64,000 nt of DNA from Flavobacterium defluvii (GTDB lineage Bacteria > Bacteroidota > Bacteroidia > Flavobacteriales > Flavobacteriaceae), in assembly GCF_900129555.1 (NCBI RefSeq), contig NZ_FQWC01000001.1, positions 434,001 to 498,000 of the forward strand, in the 5' to 3' direction. Below, piece after piece: positions 1-7,288 of the stretch (within the stretch, counting starts at the first letter, position 1; each line of letters starts with the position of its first letter). The position numbers and the translations under genes were made by a program. Under the pieces are notes generated by a model that was given only the letters and a program-made list of their open reading frames with translations, was not told where the DNA came from and ran no database searches.

Positions 1-2
1 CC

Positions 3-1475
3 GTGAAAAATGTTACGCTCGAAGATGTTCAAAAAAATTATGCAACTTATTTCGTTCCGGAAAATGCTTATTTAGTGGTTATTGGCGATGTGAAATTTAA
101 AGAAACAAAAGCTGCGGTTGAGAAACTTTTTAACGGATGGAAAAAACAAGCTGCTCCAAAAAACACATATCCAAATCCGGAAAATCCTTCTAAACTTCAA
201 ATTGATTTTGTAGATGTTCCAAATGCTGTTCAGTCTGAAATTTCTTTGGTAAACACTGTAAATTTAAAAATGAGTGACCCTGATTTTTTCCCAGCCGTTA
301 TCGCAAATCAAATTTTAGGAGGTGACTTCAACAGTTATTTAAACATGAATTTGAGAGAACAGCACGCATGGACGTATGGTGCAAATTCGAGTATTGGAGC
401 TGGAAAATATGTAACTAAATTTAAAGCTTCATCTGCTGTTCGAAATACAGTTACAGACAGCGCAGTTGTTCAGTTTATAAAAGAGATTAAAAGAGTTCGC
501 ACAGAAAGAGTTGATCCAGAAGTTTTAAGAAATGTAAAAGCAGGCTATATCGGCCGATTTGTAATGCAGGTCGAAAAACCTCAGGCCGTTGCCCGTTATG
601 CTTTAAACATTGAAACTGAAAAACTTCCGGCTGATTTTTACGAAAAATATATTCAGACAATTAATAATGTAACAGCCGACGATATTTATCGTGTTGCAAA
701 CAAATATTTCTTGCTTGACAATATGCGAATTGTTATTGTTGGAAAAGGTTCTGATGTGATTCCTGGTCTGGAAAAACTTCAAATTCCTATTTATTATTTT
801 GACAAATACGGAAATCCAATTGAAAAACCAGCCGTTAAAAAAAATGCACCAACTGATGTTACAGCAAAATCTGTTTTCGAAAATTATATCAAAGCTATTG
901 GCGGAGAAAAAGCCGTAACTGCCGTAAAAACCCTTTACATGAACGGATCTACAACAGTTCCGCAAGCTCCTACTCCATTGACTTTTACTTCAAAATTAGA
1001 TTCCAAAGGTAAAATGATGGTTTCGCTTTCTATGGGAACTATGAATTTAATGAAACAGGTTGTCAATGACAAAGGCGCTTACATTGAACAGCAAGGAAAA
1101 CGTAAAAACCTTGAAGGTGACGATCTTAAAGAAATGAAAGCAAACGCCGCTCCTTTTGAAGAATTACAGCTAGTTAAAAGGACTGATCTTAAAGTAGAAG
1201 GTATTGAACCAATTAACGGAAGCGATGCTTATGCAATAAAAGACGGCAATACAATTCATTATTATGATGTCAAATCAGGATTAAAAGTAGCCAAATCAAA
1301 AATCCGTCAACAAGATGGAAAATCAGTTACACAAATAACTAATTTCAATGATTATAGAGAAGTAAAAGGTGTAAAAGTTCCTTTTAATTTAGTTCAGAAT
1401 GTTGGTTTTGAACTGGATATCAAAATGTCTGAAATTAAGATTAATGAAGGAGTTTCTGAGGCAGATTTTCTTTAA
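3..1475 (+). CDS. Peptidase M16 family zinc protease, C-terminal part (cut by window edge)
   Basis: The frame is open to the left edge, so the true start lies outside the window. About residues 1-285 look like the M16C middle/C-terminal peptidase domain: a FPAVIANQILGG segment, then NLREQHAWTYG, which is the region following the catalytic half in Bacteroidota M16 proteases. The zinc-binding HxxEH motif is not here and should be upstream. Residues about 290-490 form a second domain resembling outer-membrane lipoprotein-sorting or TlpA-associated beta-rich domains (VFENYIKAIGGEKAVTAVKTLYMNG), a common tail of these proteases. Probably periplasmic. Family call is firm; substrate is unknown. Confidence 0.85.
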   Translation: MKNVTLEDVQKNYATYFVPENAYLVVIGDVKFKETKAAVEKLFNGWKKQAAPKNTYPNPENPSKLQIDFVDVPNAVQSEISLVNTVNLKMSDPDFFPAVIANQILGGDFNSYLNMNLREQHAWTYGANSSIGAGKYVTKFKASSAVRNTVTDSAVVQFIKEIKRVRTERVDPEVLRNVKAGYIGRFVMQVEKPQAVARYALNIETEKLPADFYEKYIQTINNVTADDIYRVANKYFLLDNMRIVIVGKGSDVIPGLEKLQIPIYYFDKYGNPIEKPAVKKNAPTDVTAKSVFENYIKAIGGEKAVTAVKTLYMNGSTTVPQAPTPLTFTSKLDSKGKMMVSLSMGTMNLMKQVVNDKGAYIEQQGKRKNLEGDDLKEMKANAAPFEELQLVKRTDLKVEGIEPINGSDAYAIKDGNTIHYYDVKSGLKVAKSKIRQQDGKSVTQITNFNDYREVKGVKVPFNLVQNVGFELDIKMSEIKINEGVSEADFL

Positions 1476-1521
1476 AAGGTTCAAAGCAACAAAGGCTCAA
1501 AGTAACAAAGTTTTTTTACAG

Positions 1522-1560
1522 GCTTTGTCAAAGTTTAAAACTTTGACAAAGCTTTTTTTT
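1522..1560 (+). terminator. Intrinsic terminator made from a perfect palindrome
   Basis: GCTTTGTCAAAG and CTTTGACAAAGC flank a short A/T loop and are followed by eight T residues, 46 nt after the protease stop. Nearly the same palindrome recurs at 33212-33244, so it may be a mobile or repeat-derived terminator. Confidence 0.7.
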
Positions 1561-1576
1561 AATTACGTTCTTTTTT

Positions 1577-1641
1577 GTCATGCTGAGCGTAGTCGAAGCC
1601 CGGTCCTGGTTCACAAGCCTTTCGACTAAGCTCAGAGTGAC
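1577..1641. repeat. Imperfect palindromic intergenic repeat
   Basis: GTCATGCTGAGCGTAGTCGA at the left is matched in inverted orientation by TTCGACTAAGCTCAGAGTGAC at the right (both arms about 21 nt, few mismatches). No ORF. Looks like one of the REP-like elements seen in Bacteroidota intergenic DNA. Confidence 0.65.
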
Positions 1642-1669
1642 AAACTAACTCATAACTCATAACTCCAAA

Positions 1670-2536
1670 TCACTTCTTAGCCGATAAATAAACTCCAATC
1701 AAAATAATAAAAGCACCAAAAAACTGAATTGGCGTCAGCATTTCATTATCTAATAATCCCCAGAAAAAGGCAACAATTGGAATTAAATACGTTACTGATG
1801 TTGCAAAAACCGGAGATGAAATCTGGATTAATTTGAAGAAAAGAATATTGGCAATTCCGGTTCCTAAAATACCTAAAATCATTACAAAGAAAATAGAATG
1901 CTGTGTTGCTTCAAAAGTCAGTTTCTGAGAGATATCTGTTATACTTAAAATAATCAGAGCCGGAACTAATAAAACAGTAAAATTTCCTGTTGTAATACTT
2001 ACCGAATTCAAATCAGGAAGATATCTTTTAATCAAATTAACATTTATGGCATAACAAAGAGTTGCAATTACAACCAATCCAACATAATAATAGTTTTGTC
2101 CGGGATGCGCCGATGCGCCGCTTAAAACCAAAAGTAAACATCCGACCAAACCAATAAAAACACCCAAAACTTGTCGTTTTTGAAACTGAATTCCAAAAAT
2201 AAGAATTCCCAAAACCAATGTGTTTAAAGGTGTTAGTGAATTTAAAATGGCTACAATTGAACTGTCAACTTCAGTTTCGGCAATGGCAAAAAGATAAGCC
2301 GGAATAAATGTTCCAAAAAAAGAAGTCAACGCAACAAATTTCCATTGACGGCGTGAAATCTTTTTTAAACTTTTAAAACCAACAATCAATAAAAAAAGTG
2401 CTGCAAAAATAATTCTGAACGAACCAACCTGAATCGCTGTTAAACCAACTAATCCTCTTTTAATTAAAATAAAAGAACTTCCCCAAATTAGAGACAATAC
2501 CAGTAAGTAAGCCCACTTTAATTGTTTTGCATCCAT
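1670..2536 (-). CDS. EamA family transporter (drug/metabolite transporter superfamily)
   Basis: 288 residues with about ten hydrophobic helices and two tandem EamA repeats: the first begins LVLSLIWGSSFILIKRGL, the second GLVVIATLCYAINVNLIKRYL. This is the RhaT/DMT architecture of inner-membrane efflux or uptake carriers. Length is normal for the family. It is divergent from the metal-binding lipoprotein gene and convergent with the protease gene. The substrate cannot be told from sequence. Confidence 0.88.
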   Translation of the reverse strand: MDAKQLKWAYLLVLSLIWGSSFILIKRGLVGLTAIQVGSFRIIFAALFLLIVGFKSLKKISRRQWKFVALTSFFGTFIPAYLFAIAETEVDSSIVAILNSLTPLNTLVLGILIFGIQFQKRQVLGVFIGLVGCLLLVLSGASAHPGQNYYYVGLVVIATLCYAINVNLIKRYLPDLNSVSITTGNFTVLLVPALIILSITDISQKLTFEATQHSIFFVMILGILGTGIANILFFKLIQISSPVFATSVTYLIPIVAFFWGLLDNEMLTPIQFFGAFIILIGVYLSAKK

Positions 2537-2594
2537 AAAATCTATTTTACTGCAAATTTGTACTATTTTTATGAACTGACCTCTCGTTTTTTAT

Positions 2595-2602
2595 TAATTT
2601 TG
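2595..2602 (+). promoter_or_regulatory. Candidate Bacteroidota -7 box (TAATTTTG)
   Basis: TAATTTTG fits TAnnTTTG and lies 37 nt before the ATG of the HMA lipoprotein. No TTG is found at the usual 17-23 nt spacing, so support is only moderate. Confidence 0.4.
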
Positions 2603-2638
2603 TAACAAAATGTAATTACTCAATTAAAATCATATATA

Positions 2639-3016
2639 ATGAAATTTACTAAAATCATAGCTTCATTGGCAATCGCAGGTTTAGTATTTGTGAGCTGTAA
2701 AAAAGAAGAAGATAAAAACTTAGCCAACATAAAACCATTAGAAACAACTGCGAAAGAAAAGAAAGCAATTGCTGCAGAAAATGTACAAACGGCAAGTTTC
2801 AATATCGAAGGAATGACTTGTGCAGTTGGATGTGCTAAAACTATCGAAAAAGAATTATCAAATTTAGATGGCGTACAAAAAGCTACTGTAGATTTTGATA
2901 AAAAATTAGCGACTGTAACATTCGATAAAACGGTACAAAATTCTGAATCTTTAACAAGAGTTGTTCAGGAAACGGGAGACGGAAAAACATATAAAGTTTC
3001 GAATTTTAAATCTTAG
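2639..3016 (+). CDS. Lipoprotein with heavy-metal-associated (HMA) domain
   Basis: 125 residues. A lipoprotein signal ends at FVSCKK (Cys at about residue 20), followed by a charged Lys/Glu linker and an HMA ferredoxin-like domain at about residues 52-118. The metal motif reads EGMTCAVGCAKTIEKEL, so the two cysteines are separated by three residues (CxxxC) rather than the classical CxxC; this variant occurs in Bacteroidota HMA proteins. Likely membrane-anchored and facing the periplasm, possibly a copper or other soft-metal binder. Single gene, ended by a shared terminator. No transporter or metal sensor is adjacent. Confidence 0.82.
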   Translation: MKFTKIIASLAIAGLVFVSCKKEEDKNLANIKPLETTAKEKKAIAAENVQTASFNIEGMTCAVGCAKTIEKELSNLDGVQKATVDFDKKLATVTFDKTVQNSESLTRVVQETGDGKTYKVSNFKS

Positions 3017-3031
3017 GTTTACAAGGTTTAT

Positions 3032-3071
3032 AAATTAAAAAAGGCGTTCAATTGAACGCCTTTTTTAATTT
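3032..3071. terminator. Bidirectional intrinsic terminator
   Basis: A-run, GGCGTTCAATTGAACGCC perfect hairpin (3043-3060), T-run, symmetrical so that it can end both the HMA gene (+) and gldD (-). It reaches into the gldD stop codon. Confidence 0.85.
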
Positions 3072-3630
3072 ATTTCCATTTCAATGTTTCCATTAAACGC
3101 TGCATATCATTTTTGATATAACTTGCTGCCGGCATTATCGAATCAAAATTTGGTTTTGCATAAAAATAAACCGATCCTGCAATAAAATGTTTTGTGCTGT
3201 CTGTAACGTAAAACTGAGAGTTTGTAGCCGCGTTTCCGTCAACTTGATAAAACATTCCGTAAACTTTCTTTTGAGGGTTTAAATACGGCTGTTCTAAAAT
3301 ATCATCAGCTTTAATTACGTGTTCGTAAGTCAGTTTTTGAGCATCTTTCAACAATTTTTCGATATCTCCGTGAACGGGTTTATACGTCAAATAAATTGTG
3401 GCTTTCATTTTTGGGTACGTAATTGCAAATCCGCATTCTTTCTCACCTTTTATTATTGCATCCTCATTCATCTCAAAAGTAAACGGACATGTATTTTCAA
3501 AATTGACATATTTCGCTTCCGGATAGTCTAATCTAAGGAAACTTGCAGGTTTTGGCAATACTTCGTCTTTACAGCTTACAACTGTCAAGGTTAATAAAAT
3601 TACCGCTGCCGAAATTATTCTTTTAAACAT
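3070..3630 (-). CDS. gldD: Gliding motility lipoprotein GldD
   Basis: 186 residues with a lipoprotein signal peptide (lipobox TVVSC, Cys about residue 20) and a compact domain with the family stretches NTCPFTFEM, GFAITYPKMKATIYLTYKPV and FIAGSVYFYAKPNFDSIMPA. GldD is one of the proteins required for gliding and for type IX secretion in Flavobacterium; its biochemical role is not settled. The start codon abuts the stop codon of gldE exactly, so the two are surely co-transcribed and perhaps translationally coupled. Terminated by the symmetrical hairpin at 3043-3060. Confidence 0.93.
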   Translation of the reverse strand: MFKRIISAAVILLTLTVVSCKDEVLPKPASFLRLDYPEAKYVNFENTCPFTFEMNEDAIIKGEKECGFAITYPKMKATIYLTYKPVHGDIEKLLKDAQKLTYEHVIKADDILEQPYLNPQKKVYGMFYQVDGNAATNSQFYVTDSTKHFIAGSVYFYAKPNFDSIMPAASYIKNDMQRLMETLKWK

Positions 3631-4926
3631 TTATTCTATTGTTACTTTTATTTGTTTTATACGCTTTTTATCAACGGTTTCTATTGTAAAAACACAGTTT
3701 TCAAAAGCTACTTTTTGATCTTTTTTAGGGAAATTACCCAAGATTTCCAAAATAAATCCGGCAAGCGTTTCGGCTTCTCCTTTATGCGATTCAAATATAT
3801 CTTCATCAACATCAACAATTCTGTAGAAATCCTTCAGGTTTATTTTTCCTTCAAAAAGAAAATTCTTTTCGTCAATTTGAGAGAAATTCAAATTTTCATC
3901 GTCAAATTCGTCGCTTATATCTCCGACAATTTCTTCAATAATATCTTCTAAAGAAACCAATCCGGAAGTTCCGCCATATTCATCGACTACAATGGCCAAA
4001 TGACTTTTTAGGCTTTGGAAATCTTTTAATAAATTATCCAGTTTTTTATTCTCAGGAACAAAAAATGCTTCTCTTATTAAAGATGCCCAGTCGAATTCGT
4101 CTTTGTCGATATGCGGAAGCAGATCTTTTACAAATAAAACGCCTTCTATCTGATCAATATTATCTCTGTAAACCGGAATTCTCGAAAATCCTTTTTCGAT
4201 TATTTTAGGATAAATTGCCGAAAATGATTCTGTTATTTCGAGAGCAAATATATCAATCCTCGGACTCATAACCTGCTTGGTATCTGTATTTCCAAAAGAA
4301 ACAATTCCTTCCAGAATTTTTTGTTCCTCAGTTGATGTTCCTTCAGAATCTGTCAATTCTAAAGCCTGAGAAAGCTGATTTATCGAAAAATTATTTTTTT
4401 GTTTCCCTAATTTATTGTGCAAATATAAAGTAACACTGCGCATTGGCAAACTTATTGGCGAGAGTAATTTATCCAAAATAGAAATTGAATAAGCGAAACG
4501 TTTGGCAAATTTTATATTGTTTCGGCTTGCGTAAACTTTTGGCAGCACTTCTCCAAATAATAAAATGAGAAACGTAACGACAATTACTTCTAAAATAAAT
4601 TTCAAAACAGGAGATTCAACACCTGCAAAAATATTTCTTCCTATAAAAGAAAATAAAATTACGACTCCAATATTTAAAAAATTATTGGCGACTAACAGAG
4701 TTGCTAAAAGTTTTTTGGGTTTGTCTAAAAGATCTGAAATAATTTTTCCTTTTGAGAGGTTTTCCTGAAGCGTATCATCAATATCTTTTTGAGACAGAGA
4801 AAAAAGTGCAACTTCGGCACCTGAAACTATTGCCGAAAGAAACAGCAAAATAAATATTCCGACAAAACCAATTATTAAATTGGTGTCTAAAAAATCAGAA
4901 AAGAGTAAACTGGGCTCCGGGTCCAA
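3631..4926 (-). CDS. gldE: Gliding motility-associated protein GldE (CNNM/CorC-type membrane protein)
   Basis: 431 residues. About residues 15-190 form a CNNM (DUF21) transmembrane domain with several hydrophobic helices; about 205-330 hold a CBS pair (MSPRIDIFALE, GLVSLEDIIEEIVGDI); the end is a CorC_HlyC domain (about 345-430). In Flavobacterium GldE partners GldD and can affect gliding. The architecture resembles magnesium/cobalt efflux proteins, but a transport role is not shown. Order ssb-gldE-gldD on the minus strand is conserved in the genus; the gap to ssb is 23 nt. Confidence 0.92.
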   Translation of the reverse strand: MDPEPSLLFSDFLDTNLIIGFVGIFILLFLSAIVSGAEVALFSLSQKDIDDTLQENLSKGKIISDLLDKPKKLLATLLVANNFLNIGVVILFSFIGRNIFAGVESPVLKFILEVIVVTFLILLFGEVLPKVYASRNNIKFAKRFAYSISILDKLLSPISLPMRSVTLYLHNKLGKQKNNFSINQLSQALELTDSEGTSTEEQKILEGIVSFGNTDTKQVMSPRIDIFALEITESFSAIYPKIIEKGFSRIPVYRDNIDQIEGVLFVKDLLPHIDKDEFDWASLIREAFFVPENKKLDNLLKDFQSLKSHLAIVVDEYGGTSGLVSLEDIIEEIVGDISDEFDDENLNFSQIDEKNFLFEGKINLKDFYRIVDVDEDIFESHKGEAETLAGFILEILGNFPKKDQKVAFENCVFTIETVDKKRIKQIKVTIE

Positions 4927-4949
4927 ATTATATAAGATTAGTTAAACAA

Positions 4950-5390
4950 TCAAAAAGGCAAATCATTTATTGGCAGGCCTTCGTTTGGAGCATCAAAGTT
5001 AGTACTTTTTGCTGCTTCCTGCTCATGGCTTTGTCTGTGATTTGCAGTTTCTTTTTTGGTAGTCAGAAAAGTAAATTCTGTTACCTGAATTTCTGTTGTA
5101 TATTTTGTCGTACCATCTTCAGCCTGCCACTGCCTTGATTTAATACGTCCTTCAACATATATTTTATCACCTTTAGAAAGGTATTTTTCGCAAATTTCGG
5201 CGGCTTTGTTACGCACAACCAAATTATGCCACTCTGTAGATGTTATTTTTTCATTGGTCGTTTTATTAATATAAACTTCATTTGTAGCCAGCTGAAAGCG
5301 CCCTATACAGTTCCCTCCATCAAAATAATGCATTTTTACATCATCGCCCAAATGACCAATAAGCATAACCTTATTTAATGTTCCGTTCAT
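4950..5390 (-). CDS. ssb: Single-stranded DNA-binding protein
   Basis: OB-fold protein starting MNGTLNKVMLIGHLGDDVKM, with TEWHNLVVRNKAAEICEKYLSKGD, a linker rich in polar residues, and the acidic C-terminal tip INDLPF that binds partner proteins. I take the ATG at 5390, not the upstream in-frame ATG at 5414, because family members begin with this M-N-G-T-(L/V)-N-K-V motif. That gives 146 residues. It sits between mutY and gldE on the same strand and probably shares their transcript. Confidence 0.9.
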   Translation of the reverse strand: MNGTLNKVMLIGHLGDDVKMHYFDGGNCIGRFQLATNEVYINKTTNEKITSTEWHNLVVRNKAAEICEKYLSKGDKIYVEGRIKSRQWQAEDGTTKYTTEIQVTEFTFLTTKKETANHRQSHEQEAAKSTNFDAPNEGLPINDLPF

Positions 5391-5426
5391 AATTAATAGT
5401 GGTATTTCTATCAAAGATACATTTTT

Positions 5427-6473
5427 TTAGCAATTTATTTCTTGCTTTTCTATAAAATTATAAATTACAATTGGAAAAGGAAAAGTTTTTAAAGTTTTCA
5501 AATCAATTCCATTTTCAAGCACGTTGCTAATTTTTATTTTCCAAAATTGAATATGAAGATGTTGGTGCGAAAGTTTATGAATTACGGTCGCCTCACTGCA
5601 TTCTTCTATACCTATTATATTATAAGTAGAAAATATATTTTTTGTTATTTCTTTTGAAACGTAATCAAAGTCTACAATTTCACTTGTTTCCAAAAGAGGA
5701 AATTCATATAAATTGTGCCAGATTCCTTTTGCCGTTCTTTTTTGTATCAAAGTGTTTTCCAGAGAATCTTCTAAAATAAGATAATTAAAAAAGCGATTGG
5801 TAATTTTTACCTTTTTAGATTTTACAGGCAGAGAATCAACTTTCTTCTTTTGTAATGCCAAACAACTGTCGTTAAAAACACAAATTGAACAATTTGGATT
5901 TTTAGGGACACATTGCAGTGCTCCAAATTCCATAATTGCCTGATTAAAAACTGCAGGATTGTCTTTTGGCATTAATTCAAAAGCTAATTTTGCAAATTCT
6001 TTTTTTGTCGCCGGAAGCATAATATCCGATTCAATATCAAAATACCGTGAAAGTACACGAAATACATTTCCGTCTACAACCGGAACTACTTCATTATAAG
6101 AGAAAGAGGCAATTGCCGCTGCGGTATATTCTCCAACACCTTTTAATTTTAAAAGTTCTTTATACGAAGGAGGAAAACTTCCGTTTAAATTTTCAGCCAC
6201 AAATTTTGCTGTTTTATGAAGATTTCGCGCACGCGAATAATAACCAAGTCCCTGCCAAAGTTTTAAAACTTGTTCTTCTGAGGCATTTGCAAGATCAAAA
6301 ACAGTAGGAAATTCCTCCGTAAAAGCAAAAAAGTAAGGCATTCCCTGCACAACTCTTGTTTGCTGCAACATAATTTCTGAGAGCCAAATTCGGTACGGAT
6401 CGGTAGTTTTTCGCCATGGAAGATCGCGTTTATTTTGTAAATACCATTTTATCAGTGTGTTATGAAAATCCAT
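5427..6473 (-). CDS. mutY: A/G-specific adenine DNA glycosylase MutY
   Basis: Removes adenine mispaired with 8-oxoguanine. The N-terminal HhH-GPD domain shows RDLPWRKTTDPYRIWLSEIM and LQQTRVVQGMPYF, the helix-hairpin-helix LKGVGEYTAAAIASF and the catalytic Asp in VPVVDGNVFRVLSR. The four iron-sulfur cysteines are present as C-x6-C-x2-C-x5-C in the stretch CVPKNPNCSICVFNDSC. A C-terminal NUDIX-like domain (about residues 225-348) recognises 8-oxoG. I start at the ATG at 6473 (MDFHNTLIKWY), typical of the family; an ATG at 6494 adds seven residues. Divergent from HU. Confidence 0.92.
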   Translation of the reverse strand: MDFHNTLIKWYLQNKRDLPWRKTTDPYRIWLSEIMLQQTRVVQGMPYFFAFTEEFPTVFDLANASEEQVLKLWQGLGYYSRARNLHKTAKFVAENLNGSFPPSYKELLKLKGVGEYTAAAIASFSYNEVVPVVDGNVFRVLSRYFDIESDIMLPATKKEFAKLAFELMPKDNPAVFNQAIMEFGALQCVPKNPNCSICVFNDSCLALQKKKVDSLPVKSKKVKITNRFFNYLILEDSLENTLIQKRTAKGIWHNLYEFPLLETSEIVDFDYVSKEITKNIFSTYNIIGIEECSEATVIHKLSHQHLHIQFWKIKISNVLENGIDLKTLKTFPFPIVIYNFIEKQEINC

Positions 6474-6532
6474 TGCCAAATCCTTAAAATGCAAAAGTAA
6501 ATGTTTATGTAATTAAAATTTAACGAATTAGC

Positions 6533-6564
6533 TTGATTAATTATTTTTTTAATTCCTATATTTG
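6533..6564 (+). promoter_or_regulatory. Promoter of the HU gene (TTG-N21-TATATTTG)
   Basis: TTG at 6533-6535 and a perfect -7 box TATATTTG at 6557-6564 with a 21-nt spacer match the Flavobacterium housekeeping sigma consensus. The ATG at 6613 lies about 40 nt after the expected transcription start, which rules out the longer ORF start at 6562. Confidence 0.75.
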
Positions 6565-6612
6565 CAAACTCAAAAAAATAGTACACCATTTATAAATAAA
6601 ATAGGAAAGAAA

Positions 6613-6903
6613 ATGACGAAAGCAGATATCGTAGCGAAAATTTCAGAGAAATTAGGTCTTGAAAAAGGAGATGTTCAAGCAACAGTAGAAACTTTTATGG
6701 AAGAAGTTAAAACTTCTTTAGAAACAGGAGACAATGTTTACCTAAGAGGTTTCGGTAGTTTTATTGTAAAAACCAGAGCTGAAAAAACTGGTAGAAACAT
6801 TTCAAAAAACACTACAATTAAAATCCCAGCACACAACATCCCTGCGTTTAAACCTGCAAAAGTATTTGTAGAAGGAGTTAAAACTAACAACGAAGCAAAA
6901 TAA
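6613..6903 (+). CDS. HU family nucleoid DNA-binding protein
   Basis: 96 residues, MTKADIVAKISEKLG start, the RGFGSFIVKTRAEKTGRN beta-arm region and IPAHNIPAFKPAKVF end typical of HU. It binds and bends DNA non-specifically as a dimer in the nucleoid. Start set at 6613: the in-frame extension upstream overlaps the promoter. Just 29 nt later comes the COX24-type ribosomal gene, so HU and that gene are likely one transcript ending at the hairpin near 7025-7040. Confidence 0.93.
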   Translation: MTKADIVAKISEKLGLEKGDVQATVETFMEEVKTSLETGDNVYLRGFGSFIVKTRAEKTGRNISKNTTIKIPAHNIPAFKPAKVFVEGVKTNNEAK

Positions 6904-6932
6904 TATTAATTAACATAAAAATCTGACACGAT

Positions 6933-7025
6933 ATGCCAAGTGGTAAAAAAAGAAAGAGACATAAGGTAGCTACTCACAAACGTAAGAAAAGAGCGAGAGC
7001 TAACCGCCACAAAAAGAAAAAGTAG
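6933..7025 (+). CDS. AURKAIP1/COX24-domain small basic protein (30 residues, ribosome-associated family)
   Basis: A very short gene: MPSGKKRKRHKVATHKRKKR then ARANRHKKKK and a TAG stop. More than half the residues are Lys, Arg or His. This is the COX24/AURKAIP1 (mS38-like) family found in Bacteroidota, where it has been seen on the ribosome. It lies 29 nt after HU in the same direction. The stop codon is built into the terminator hairpin. Composition, exact motif (SGKKRKRHKVATHKRKKR) and context make the call reliable in spite of its size. Confidence 0.9.
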   Translation: MPSGKKRKRHKVATHKRKKRARANRHKKKK

Positions 7026-7045
7026 TTTTAAACTACTTTTTTCTT
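7018..7045 (+). terminator. Intrinsic terminator after the COX24-type gene
   Basis: AGTAGTTT / AAACTACT hairpin (7021-7038) followed by TTTTTTC. The first arm contains the stop codon of the 30-residue gene. Confidence 0.75.
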
Positions 7046-7288
7046 TTTAAAAGTTCATTGAAATTGAAAAAAGATAAAAAGAGAAAAGAAACAGAAAATA
7101 GACGAAAAAAATCTATTCTCTACTACTCTATTCTCTACTAATCTTCTTTCACCGGGTAAATACCTGTTAAAATATTGTTTAATCCATCCTTGTAGAAGTT
7201 GATGGTTTTTGGTTTTTGGTTTTTGGTTCTTTTACCAACAACTATCAACAAACAACCGACAACCAATTCACGGATAAAAATTTACAGT

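Noticed and set aside
1399-1629. ORF overlapping the end of the protease gene and running through repeats
   Set aside because: Half is a shadow of the protease, the other half is palindromic repeat and terminator.
6562-6612. Longer HU start at 6562
   Set aside because: It overlaps the perfect -7 box TATATTTG (6557-6564); the start at 6613 gives a standard HU protein.
7199-7288. N-terminal extension of RNase G from an ATG at 7199
   Set aside because: The 30 codons are translated from GGTTTTTG and CAACAA-type repeats and have no counterpart in the family; the GTG at 7289 gives the normal N-terminus.
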